Origin: Isosphaeraceae bacterium
Lineage (GTDB): Bacteria > Planctomycetota > Planctomycetia > Isosphaerales > Isosphaeraceae
Reading direction: 5' to 3'
Length of the DNA stretch: 64,000 nt
Assembly: GCA_021324445.1 (NCBI GenBank)
Contig: JAJPJC010000076.1
Span: 1-64,000, forward strand
The notes below the pieces were generated by a model. It had not been told where the DNA came from, searched no databases, and saw only the letters and a list, made by a program, of their open reading frames with translations. Shown here piece by piece: positions 26,655 to 34,408 of this stretch. Numbering within the stretch: position 1 is the stretch's first letter; the number at the start of each line of letters is the position of its first letter. The position numbers were made by a program, and so were the translations under genes.

Positions 26655-27602
26655 TCAGCGCTTCTTGGCCGGGCTCTTCCGGGTGGCTCGCGCCAGCTTC
26701 TTGCCGGTCCATCGCACTCGGACGATCCCGTGGCCCAGCGTCCGCCCGCTCCCCAGTTGGAGGGCCGCCGGAGCCAGGCGCCGGACCCACTCGATCAGGT
26801 CGGCCGCCTTCTTGATCTCCTTGGGGGGCGCCTCGGGCTGGTTGGCGCCCACCAGGGCATACAGGAGCGTCTCCGGGGGGAGATACTCCTCGGTCCAGAG
26901 CGAGCCGTCGGCCGCGGTCCCGGTCCGGGGATCGATCCGGATGCGCGGGACCACCTGGGTGCCATGGTCCAGGAAGTAGCGATAGGCCCCCTCGGGGAGC
27001 ACCACCACCCCCCGCGCCGCCCGCGCCCGCCAGAACGCGAAGACGGCATCCTCGGGGAAGGCGGTCTCGGCCAGCCAGGTGCCGAGCGCGCCCACCTCCT
27101 CGGCCACCCGGACGGGGAAGGTGAACTCCTCCAGGACCAGGCTCTGCTTGCGACCCAGCAGCGGGCTTTCAGGCGCCACGCCCGCCGTCTCGGGGTCGAG
27201 ACTCGGCGGCGCCGGCATCGGTGCGACCTTCACGCCGTAGGCGGCCACGTCGCGCTGGAACCGCGACAGGGCCTCGACACTCGTGACCCAGGCGAACAGG
27301 CCGGTCAAGGAGCGGACCGGGAAGAGCAGGGGGATGGCGTCGGAGACGACCACGCTGCTGGGCTGGGGCTGTGACTCCGCGCTCTCCGGCGGCGAGCCGA
27401 GCAGGCCCAGCAGCTCGATGGGAGCCTGTTGCAGCCGGGCCCGCGCGCGCAGCACCCCTTTCAAGCTGCTGGCCGGCAGCAGCGGGTAACCGGTCGCCGC
27501 CTCGCGCTGGATGGGCAGGTCGACCTCCATGCCCTCCTCATCGCTGCCCACTCGCAGGCTCGATTCCAGGTACAGGAACAGGCACTCGGCGGCGTCAAAC
27601 AT
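26655..27602 (-). CDS. cmr4: Type III-B CRISPR RAMP nuclease Cmr4
   Basis: 315 residues. The N-terminus contains LRVGSDEEGMEVDLPIQREA, with the conserved Asp that cleaves target RNA in the Cmr4 backbone (the Asp of VDLPIQRE), and YPLLPASSLKGVLRARAR, the RAMP strand. The C-terminal glycine loop reads LQLGSGRTLGHGIVRVRW. Multiple copies form the filament and cut target RNA at six-base intervals. The catalytic Asp is intact. A Lys-rich tail (KSPAKKR) is present. Gap to cmr1 is 100 bases, the place where cmr2 and cmr3 usually sit. Confidence 0.9.
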   Translation of the reverse strand: MFDAAECLFLYLESSLRVGSDEEGMEVDLPIQREAATGYPLLPASSLKGVLRARARLQQAPIELLGLLGSPPESAESQPQPSSVVVSDAIPLLFPVRSLTGLFAWVTSVEALSRFQRDVAAYGVKVAPMPAPPSLDPETAGVAPESPLLGRKQSLVLEEFTFPVRVAEEVGALGTWLAETAFPEDAVFAFWRARAARGVVVLPEGAYRYFLDHGTQVVPRIRIDPRTGTAADGSLWTEEYLPPETLLYALVGANQPEAPPKEIKKAADLIEWVRRLAPAALQLGSGRTLGHGIVRVRWTGKKLARATRKSPAKKR

Positions 27603-27702
27603 CGCGATCTCCCGGTGCTCGACGGGCGCGGGTCCGGCCAGGGTCTCATCTCGTCCACGGGGCTCGTTCGGGTCCCGCCACGCTCCCCTCCCCGCCCGTT
27701 GC

Positions 27703-28947
27703 TCAGAGGGCCACGGGGTGCAAGCCGGCCGGCTGCCCCCGCACGTAATCGAACCAGCGATCGAACACGGAGAAGTCGCTCGGGACCTCGACCCGCGCCG
27801 GCCGGAGCGAGAAATCCCCCGGTTTGACCGTCATCTCGTGGTCCGGCAGGAGCTGGGAGCGGAACAGTCCCATGAGCACGCCATAGCGGACCGAGTCCCC
27901 GGCCAGCGGCACGACGCGGAAGAACAAGGGGGATGCGCGGCCCAGGCCCCGGGCGGGGCCCACGGTGGCCGAGGCCTTGCGGCGCGCCTCGCGAGGATCC
28001 ACGCCGCGGGCGACCAGGTCGGCATGGATCGACTTGAAGAAGAACGTGATCGGCAGGCCGAGGATCGCCCGCACGACCGTCCGCGCGGCCATCCGTCCCT
28101 GAGTCAGCAGCAGGGCGATCGCGGTGGCATCCAGCTTGTGCTCGACCCGGAAGGCCCGGAACGTCTCGCCGGCCCAGTTCACAGCCTCCCACCACGTGTC
28201 GAAGACCTTATCCGCCAGGTAGAGCTGACAGACGCGCTCGTGCAGGACGTCGTACGAGGACGGATCGGCAGGCGGCCGGGCCATCCAGCGGGCGGCCCGG
28301 CGCACCCGCTGGATGCCCGTGCTCAGCTCGATGGCCAGCTCGGCCGGGGTTCTGGCCCCGCTGACCAGCGGCGGCAGGCTGGCTGGCCACCCGTCTGGCT
28401 CGCTGAGGGCACGCAGGCCCCCGGCACCGCGCCGGCTCCGGGCCCCGACCCCTCCCAGGCGGGTCAGCAGCCAGAGGGAGGCCGCCGCCAGCTCGAAGCT
28501 GTCCGCTTTCTCGAGCTTCCGGCCCGCCACCTCCACCGCCGCGAACGGGAAGGGGCGTACGCTCAGACGCATCCGGAACCGCTCGCCCGGTAGGATGGCG
28601 TCGCGATTCTGCTGGAAGACCGACCAGAACATGTAACCCAGGCCCGGGAACTGCTCCGCGTCGCCGCCGACCGAAACGCTGGTCTGCGGCGAGCCGAACA
28701 GCCGCACGACCACCGTGGAGGCGCGGGTCGTGCCGCCGAACACGGCCGACTCCGCCGCGAAGATCTCGGGCAGCGACTCCTGCAGCAGGCCGCCGGCCAT
28801 CGCCCGGAACCAGTAGCGCAAGCAGCCGCGCATCGCCGGGGGCCGCAGCTCAGCCTGCCGGTCGGCACCCCCGATCCACAGGGGCGTCACCGCCTCCAGC
28901 TCCACGTCCATCGCCTTCAGAGCAGCCATCGCCTCCCTCTCGCTCAT
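27703..28947 (-). CDS. cmr1: Type III-B CRISPR RAMP protein Cmr1
   Basis: 414 residues. The N-terminal block MDVELEAVTPLWIGGADRQA, ELRPPAMRGCLRYWFRAMAGG and AAESAVFGGTTRASTVVVRLF is the unmistakable Cmr1 signature. A second RAMP domain follows, with GGVGARSRRGAGGLRAL and an insertion ending in ADLVARGVDPREAR. Cmr1 caps the crRNA 3' end region of the complex. The start is ATG 28947 or 28929; the second has GAGGGAGG unusually close. It is the first gene of the truncated cmr cluster. Confidence 0.9.
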   Translation of the reverse strand: MSEREAMAALKAMDVELEAVTPLWIGGADRQAELRPPAMRGCLRYWFRAMAGGLLQESLPEIFAAESAVFGGTTRASTVVVRLFGSPQTSVSVGGDAEQFPGLGYMFWSVFQQNRDAILPGERFRMRLSVRPFPFAAVEVAGRKLEKADSFELAAASLWLLTRLGGVGARSRRGAGGLRALSEPDGWPASLPPLVSGARTPAELAIELSTGIQRVRRAARWMARPPADPSSYDVLHERVCQLYLADKVFDTWWEAVNWAGETFRAFRVEHKLDATAIALLLTQGRMAARTVVRAILGLPITFFFKSIHADLVARGVDPREARRKASATVGPARGLGRASPLFFRVVPLAGDSVRYGVLMGLFRSQLLPDHEMTVKPGDFSLRPARVEVPSDFSVFDRWFDYVRGQPAGLHPVAL

Positions 28948-29363
28948 CACCCAGCCGGCCGGAGGACTCCGCCCTTCGAGAACAGTGCCACCCCGGCCTC
29001 TCCCGGAGGGGTCGCAGGGATCGTCAATCCTGCGCCCAGAGAGCGTACCGCCGAGACCGGCGAAACGGAAGACTCGACCACAGCTCCCACGACTCCCCGG
29101 TGCGTGGCGCAAAGGCACCTTGCGGAGTCCAATCGAAGGAGGACCAATCGGCCCGGATGGTCTCCGGCCGGTACACGTTCCCGGGCCGAGGGTGACAGTC
29201 GTTCATCAGCGAAAGATCGAACCCGCCCTCGAGCCCCTCGCGGCTGATGGTGTGCTGCCGAGGGGCACCTCCAGCAGCGGTTGGAATTCGCGGAATCCGG
29301 CACGACGAAGACCTCGAGGCAGACCACAACGGGCGATAGGCGCCGACTAACGGACAAGAGAGA
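28948..29363. other. Unidentified interval upstream of cmr1
   Basis: A leftward frame at 29024-29329 gives ~100 residues ending SSLPFRRSRRYALWAQD, with RPGNVYRPETIRADWSSFDW inside. The tryptophan-rich end looks coding, but its first 30 residues do not. It may be the 3' remnant of a lost gene. I cannot match it to Cas10, Cmr3 or any other Cas protein. It also probably holds the cmr promoter. Confidence 0.35.
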
Positions 29364-30068
29364 TCAGCCCGGTGCGGCCTGTAGGACTTGAGCGGCCCAG
29401 GCGGCCTGGTCGGGTCGGAGCGGCGGGATCACGGCATCCACGCCGTAACCGATTTCGCGCGCGTAGGGGCCCTCTTCATAGCAGCGGTCGAAGACGGCCT
29501 GGAGGTCGACCGTCACCGCGGCATCGCCGGGCAGGAGGGGGATGTCGACCGGCGGCAGGCGATCCTCCAGGCGGATCGGGTAGACGTGGTACGTCTCCAG
29601 GTCGTCGAAGCCGTGAATCGAGACGTGATAGTCAAAGGGACCACACGCCTCGCGCGCCAGGTCGAGCGGGACCGCCGTGGTAGGTTCGCCGCCGCGGAGG
29701 AAATCGATCTCGACCAGGTGGACCTGGCTCGCGAGGATCTCCTTCTGCTTCCGCTTGTAGAGCTCGCGCCCATGCTCTCCGGGCGACTTGTTCGCGGGGC
29801 TGAGCACCTCGATCGAGGCGACCAGCCGCTGTCCGTCACCGTGCCGCACGCGGATTTCAATGAATGGCTCGCGGAACTCATCGTGCGCGACCTTGACCAC
29901 GAGGTGGGAAACCTCGATCCAGACCCGGCGGCCGAGCACCGCGATATAAGGCTCCGGCAACCGCGCCTGCAGCGCCGCCCGGAGGTAGGTGATGAGGCTG
30001 TCGTGGACGTCCGGGAAGATCTCCGGATTCTCCAGATACGGGTCCATGCCGGGGAAGGGCGAAGGCAT
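29364..30068 (-). CDS. DUF4058 family protein
   Basis: 234 residues. Family marks: MPSPFPGMDPYLENPEIFPD at the start, REPFIEIRVRHG, VASIEVLSPANKSPGEHGRE, then YKRKQKEILAS-x-x-HLVEIDFLRGG, and LRPDQAAWAAQVL at the end. DUF4058 is abundant in cyanobacteria and planctomycetes. The E-V-L-S-P-x-N-K...K arrangement is reminiscent of PD-(D/E)XK nucleases of the Uma2 type, but activity is unproven. The segment after RVWIE seems shorter than usual, as if some residues between the first two blocks were lost. It ends upstream of the cmr cluster, same strand. Confidence 0.85.
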   Translation of the reverse strand: MPSPFPGMDPYLENPEIFPDVHDSLITYLRAALQARLPEPYIAVLGRRVWIEVSHLVVKVAHDEFREPFIEIRVRHGDGQRLVASIEVLSPANKSPGEHGRELYKRKQKEILASQVHLVEIDFLRGGEPTTAVPLDLAREACGPFDYHVSIHGFDDLETYHVYPIRLEDRLPPVDIPLLPGDAAVTVDLQAVFDRCYEEGPYAREIGYGVDAVIPPLRPDQAAWAAQVLQAAPG

Positions 30069-30148
30069 CGCGGTACTCCGTCGAGCGGTCGAGCCGTGTT
30101 CCCGCCGGCAGGCAAGAATGCCTGTCCCCGGTGGCACCAACCCGATTG

Positions 30149-30254
30149 TATTACCCCGGCAAGAAAGTCGGTCAGGCTTTAGCCTGACGTTCTTCAGATC
30201 TTGTCAGGCTAAAGCCGGACCTACTTATTGAGCTTCTTTCATGCCGGGGTAATA
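30149..30254. mobile_element. MITE-like element, copy 2
   Basis: A 106-bp element with inverted ends TATTACCCCGGCAAGAAAG and CTTTCATGCCGGGGTAATA. The core contains two inverted copies of an 18-mer: GTCAGGCTTTAGCCTGAC and a variant with one mismatch. It lies upstream of DUF4058 and downstream of the kinase gene. No gene inside. Confidence 0.7.
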
Positions 30255-30363
30255 ATCCGTTCCCACGCTGCCGGCCACTGGTCAAGGCCCTGGAGCCAGC
30301 CTTAGCCTTCGCCGGCGCCGGGCGCGGGCCTCCGACCACCCGGAGGATCGCCGCCCTGCTGGT

Positions 30364-32409
30364 TCATCGCCCCATCTGGTGGAGCAATCCGGCGAGCCGC
30401 CCCTCGGCCGCGCGCGTCGACGGGTGCTCGGGGCCGAAGATGCGCCGCGCCTCGGCTGCGGCCTCCTGGTAATGCCGCTCCGCCAGGTCGAGCTTGCCGG
30501 CCTCGCGGTAGAGATCCGCCTGGTTGGTGAGGGCCACCACGTTGTCGGGATGATCGGGCCCGCGGGCGCAACGGATGTCGTGGGCGAACTGGTAGGCTAA
30601 GGGATCGGCCTCGGCGAACTTGCCGCGCGCGCGGAGCAGCCGGCTCAGCTCGTAGACGGCCCGGAGCGTATCCCCGTGCTCCGGCTTCAAGATGCGGCGG
30701 CGGTCGTCCACGTTCCGGCGGAGCACGGCCTCAGCCTCGTCGAGCTGGTGATTGTGCCAGAGCACCATCCCCAGTCGCTCGGCCGCGTCGAGCGTGGCGC
30801 CGGCGTCCGGCCCCAGGACCCGCCGGCTGGCGTCGAGGTTGCGGCGGATCAGCGGCTCGGCCTCGGCGCCGCGGCCCGTCTCATCCAGCACGGCCGCCAG
30901 GAGGTTGACGGAGCGGAGGACATCCGGCTGCTCCGGGCCGCCGGCCTCCGTCGCCAGCCGGATCGCGGCGCGGAGATGCTCCTCGGCCTTGTCGTACCGG
31001 CCCAGCGAGAGATACGCCCCGCCGATCGTCTCGCGGACCGCGGCCTCGAGGTCCGCCTGGCCGTTCAGCCAGCCGCCGAGCTGCGCCCCGGCGCGGTCGA
31101 GGAGGTCCAGGACCGTGACATTGGCGGCGCGCGGCTGGAACTCCGGCGCCGCCTGGGCGAGCAGCCGCCGGGTCAGGAGCTCGTTGATCGCGGTTGCCTT
31201 GGTGCGCTCGCGGTCCGCCTCGCGCCACTTCCAGACGATGCCCGCCAGCCCGCCCAGGAGGGCGATCGCCAGGAGGAACGCCAGCCCAGCCGGTAGCGGG
31301 TTGCGTCGGCACCACATCCCGGCCCGCGGCAGCGGGCCGACCGGGCGCGCCGCGATCGGCTTCCCCTCCAGCCATCGCGACAGGTCCTCGGCCAACGCCA
31401 AGGCGCTGGGATACCGCCGCTTCGGCTCCTTCTCCAGGCACTTCAAGCAGATGACCTCCAGGTCGCGCGGCACCCGGGGATTGCGCCGCGACGGCGGCTC
31501 GGGCGGCCGGTGGCGGACCAGGTCGAGCGCCTCGGCGACGCTCCCCGTGGAGAACGGCGCCCGGCCGGCCAGCAGGGCATAGAGGATCGAGCCCAGCCCG
31601 TAGACGTCCGTGGCCGTCGTGTTGGCCCCCTTGATCCCGCTGGCCTGCTCCGGAGACATATACAGGGGCGTCCCCATGATAGCCCCCGAATGCGTCAGGC
31701 CGCTCTCCGTCGTGATCCGCTTGGCCAGGCCGAAGTCGGTGACATGCGGCTGGCCCCGCTCATCGACCAGGATATTGCCCGGCTTGAGGTCGCGGTGGAG
31801 GATGCCGCGCTCGTGGGCGTGATGGACGGCCTCGGCAATGACGGCCACCAGCCGGGCCGCCGCCCTGGGGTCGGCCAGGAAGTCGGCGAGGTGCTTGTCC
31901 AGGCCGGTCCCCGCGATCAGCTTCATGCTGAAATAGCGGCGGCCCCGGCACTCGCCCACCTCGTAGATGGGCACGATGTGCGGATGGTCGAGCTGCGCGA
32001 CCGCCTCGGCCTCGTTCTGGAACCGCAGCCGATCGGACGCCGAGGCGAACTCCGCATCCTTGATCAGCTTGAGGGCGACCAGGCGATTGAGCGAGACCTG
32101 CCGGGCCTTGTAGACGATCCCCATGCCACCCCGGCCGAGCATCTCGATCAGCTCATAGTCGCCGACCGAGCCGAGCCCGGAGCGGGTGGAATCCGCCTCG
32201 GCGCCCGGCGCGGGCGGTTCCTGGGTCGTGGGCGGGTCGCCGGCGCGGCCATCCGGCGCCATCGGGACCGTGGGGAGCTTGCCCGGATCAGGCGCGTTGC
32301 CGACCGTCAGGTCAACGGGTTCCTGCGGCGCGTCGTTTTCGGGCGTCTCGGCGAGCCACGCGCGTTCGGTGGTCGCGTTCGGGTCGATCTGGGTCTCGGG
32401 TCGGGTCAT
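30364..32409 (-). CDS. Ser/Thr protein kinase with TPR tail
   Basis: 681 residues. An acidic N-terminal ~80 residues precede a complete PknB-like kinase domain: LGRGGMGIVYKARQ (P-loop), VALKLIKD (Lys), HRDLKPGNILVD (catalytic loop), DFGLAKR (metal site), MGTPLYMSPEQASG. A single membrane helix (AGLAFLLAIALLGGLAGIVW, ~385-405) follows, then five or six TPR units of the Kinesin-light-chain type (LAAVLDETGRGAEAEPLIRRN pattern). The kinase should be cytoplasmic and the TPRs external. ATG 32409 is the first Met before the conserved part. Substrates unknown. It lies downstream of the DCC-protein gene on the same strand. Confidence 0.9.
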   Translation of the reverse strand: MTRPETQIDPNATTERAWLAETPENDAPQEPVDLTVGNAPDPGKLPTVPMAPDGRAGDPPTTQEPPAPGAEADSTRSGLGSVGDYELIEMLGRGGMGIVYKARQVSLNRLVALKLIKDAEFASASDRLRFQNEAEAVAQLDHPHIVPIYEVGECRGRRYFSMKLIAGTGLDKHLADFLADPRAAARLVAVIAEAVHHAHERGILHRDLKPGNILVDERGQPHVTDFGLAKRITTESGLTHSGAIMGTPLYMSPEQASGIKGANTTATDVYGLGSILYALLAGRAPFSTGSVAEALDLVRHRPPEPPSRRNPRVPRDLEVICLKCLEKEPKRRYPSALALAEDLSRWLEGKPIAARPVGPLPRAGMWCRRNPLPAGLAFLLAIALLGGLAGIVWKWREADRERTKATAINELLTRRLLAQAAPEFQPRAANVTVLDLLDRAGAQLGGWLNGQADLEAAVRETIGGAYLSLGRYDKAEEHLRAAIRLATEAGGPEQPDVLRSVNLLAAVLDETGRGAEAEPLIRRNLDASRRVLGPDAGATLDAAERLGMVLWHNHQLDEAEAVLRRNVDDRRRILKPEHGDTLRAVYELSRLLRARGKFAEADPLAYQFAHDIRCARGPDHPDNVVALTNQADLYREAGKLDLAERHYQEAAAEARRIFGPEHPSTRAAEGRLAGLLHQMGR

Positions 32410-32482
32410 GGCTTGCTCCGAGTTGACCCAATTATCACTCCCGGGGCCGCTTCGGAGCAAGCCGCCCCGGCCACGATATCGG

Positions 32483-33022
32483 TCAGGGCGAAGCCGGGGG
32501 CGATTCGCCCAGGGTGAAGACGACGTCATGATTCGCCTCGGGCGGCGGCGATGCGGTCGACGGTGCCGTCGACGACAGCGGCGCCGGATTCTCCGGGATG
32601 GACGGAGTACACGCCGGCAGGTTGATCTGACCCAGGGTCTCGGCGATCTCCACGTCGCTGGCCAGCGACAGCCATCGCGAGATCCGCGACCGCTCCTTCG
32701 AGAGCAACGAGAAGGCTTGCCGGGCCATCGGCCGCAGGAGAGGATGGGCCAGCCGGTTCGCCCACTCGCGATAGGCCGCCAGCGCGAAGAGGCACATGAT
32801 CCAGGCGCTGCCGTCGCGGTAGACGGCTCCCTGGTCGCTGACGACCACGAGCTCCTCGGGCGGCTCACCCGGTCGGGACAATCCGGGGAAGAGCCGTTGC
32901 GACAGGGCCGATCCGGCGGGGATGAACCGCAGGTCGAGCAGCGCGTGCTGCCGCATCAACCAACGCTTCGCCCAGCTACACAGGCCGCACCGCGCGTCGT
33001 AGAGGATGTAAAGGCGTTCCAT
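32483..33022 (-). CDS. DCC-family thiol-disulfide oxidoreductase-like protein (DUF393)
   Basis: 179 residues beginning MERLYILYDARCGLCSWAKR, the DxxCxxC signature of the DCC family with Cys12 and Cys15, then LDLRFIPAGS and a predicted pair of helices. These proteins have a thioredoxin-like fold, but few are characterised. The C-terminal ~40 residues are Pro/Ser/Ala-rich and disordered. It follows the small membrane protein by 22 bases, so the two are probably cotranscribed. Confidence 0.85.
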   Translation of the reverse strand: MERLYILYDARCGLCSWAKRWLMRQHALLDLRFIPAGSALSQRLFPGLSRPGEPPEELVVVSDQGAVYRDGSAWIMCLFALAAYREWANRLAHPLLRPMARQAFSLLSKERSRISRWLSLASDVEIAETLGQINLPACTPSIPENPAPLSSTAPSTASPPPEANHDVVFTLGESPPASP

Positions 33023-33044
33023 GATCGAGTCCTCCCGGGCGTCG

Positions 33045-33452
33045 TCAATGGTTCCACGCTTGAACCGGCTCCACGAACTGTTCGGGGAGCACCGGCGGCT
33101 TCTGGCTGCGCAGCAGGGCGCGCCGCCGCAGCCGCGAGAAGACGTACAGGTTGAAGAAGTGCATCGCGCCCAGCACCAGCAGGACCAGGCCGACCTTGGT
33201 GCTGAGGGTCTCGATCGCCTGCGCCAGGTCGAGCGGCTTCTCGCCGTATTTCAGGGCCAGGGCCACATAGCCGATATTGACCAGGTAGAACCCCACGGCC
33301 AGCAGGTGGTTGACCGAGTCCGCCAGGGATTCGTTCCCCAGAAACGAGTCGACCAGGAAGATTCGCCCGTTCTTCACCAGGGTCCGGGCGACCCAGACCG
33401 TCAGCGCGATGCTGATGACCAGGTATGCGACATAGGCTCCCACGACGTACAT
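33045..33452 (-). CDS. Small three-helix membrane protein
   Basis: 135 residues with predicted helices at 3-22 (VVGAYVAYLVISIALTVWVA), 47-65 (VNHLLAVGFYLVNIGYVALA) and 83-103 (KVGLVLLVLGAMHFFNLYVF), then a basic tail. The conserved-looking FLVDSFLGNESLADSVNHLL lies between helices 1 and 2. Integral membrane protein of unknown function; 22 bases from the DCC gene it precedes, suggesting a shared job, perhaps in redox or respiration. Confidence 0.75.
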   Translation of the reverse strand: MYVVGAYVAYLVISIALTVWVARTLVKNGRIFLVDSFLGNESLADSVNHLLAVGFYLVNIGYVALALKYGEKPLDLAQAIETLSTKVGLVLLVLGAMHFFNLYVFSRLRRRALLRSQKPPVLPEQFVEPVQAWNH

Positions 33453-33728
33453 GACGTTTCCCCTTGGTTTGGGTGGAATCGACCGCGACTCACACCGGAG
33501 GCGGCCCGGCCGACAATGACCGGACCGCTCCGAAATCCGCGGCTCGACGGCAGTCCTCACCAGGAGAACCGTGGGTGCCGCGCGGGATTAACCGGGATTC
33601 TGGGACCTGGTATACTGGCATTCCAGGATGCGTGCGGTTGTGGGAGACGAGATCGCCTCAGGACGAGGATGGCCTCCGCCCGACCGTCGGGTGCGTGCCC
33701 GGCCGGTCCAATCGATCGGGAGCGCGCC

Positions 33729-34388
33729 ATGTGGCCCGACGCCCGCGAAACGCAGGACTTGTTGGATCGTGCGCCGGCCGATGCCGCGGCGGTCGAGGAG
33801 CTCTGGGAGCGGCACCGGCCGGCCCTGCGGCGGATGATCAGCCTGCGGCTCGACCAGGTTCTCGCCCGCCGCGTCGACGCCAGCGATATCGTTCAGGATG
33901 TCCTGCTGAAGGCCAATCAGCGGCTGAGCGAGTACCTGCGCAACCCGTCGATGCCGTTCCATCTCTGGCTGCGCCAGATCGCGCGGGACCAGATCATCGA
34001 CGCGCACCGACGACATCGCCAATCGGCCAGGCGGACGATCGATCGCGAGCGGGCGCTGGGAACCTGCACCGCCGGCGGTTACGAGGATCGGTCCTCGCTC
34101 GACCTGGCCGCCCAGTTGCGCGACCCGGCGCTGACGCCGGCGGCTGAGGCACTGCGGCACGAGCTTCAGAGCCGCTTCCAGGCGGCGTTACTCCGCCTGG
34201 ACGACGACGATCGCGAGATCATCTTGCTGCGCCATTTCGAGCAGCTCGCCAACGGCGAGGCCGCCCGGGCGCTGGGCTTGAGCGAGGCCGCCGCCGGGAT
34301 GCGCCATCTCCGCGCCCTGCGCCGGCTCCGATCGCTGCTGGCCGAGACCTCGTTGTCGAATGGTTCGGTCAGGAGCGTTGCCCCGTGA
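33729..34388 (+). CDS. ECF RNA polymerase sigma factor
   Basis: 219 residues. Region 2: ALRRMISLRLDQVLARRVDA and SDIVQDVLLKANQRLSEYL, then LWLRQIARDQIIDAHRRH; region 4: LDDDDREIILLRHFEQLANG followed by EAARALGLSEAAAGMRHL. It directs RNA polymerase to its own promoter class. No anti-sigma factor gene is adjacent; instead a Ser/Thr kinase follows, the ECF-STK pairing described in planctomycetes, in which phosphorylation is thought to control the sigma factor. The kinase frame starts at the GTGA overlap with the sigma stop. Confidence 0.9.
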   Translation: MWPDARETQDLLDRAPADAAAVEELWERHRPALRRMISLRLDQVLARRVDASDIVQDVLLKANQRLSEYLRNPSMPFHLWLRQIARDQIIDAHRRHRQSARRTIDRERALGTCTAGGYEDRSSLDLAAQLRDPALTPAAEALRHELQSRFQAALLRLDDDDREIILLRHFEQLANGEAARALGLSEAAAGMRHLRALRRLRSLLAETSLSNGSVRSVAP

Positions 34389-34408
34389 CGTGCGCCCAGG
34401 AGCCGACG

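Noticed and set aside
28929-28947. Start of cmr1 at ATG 28929
   Set aside because: Not excluded, but the GAGGGAGG is only two bases from this ATG; 28947 was reported instead with the alternative noted.
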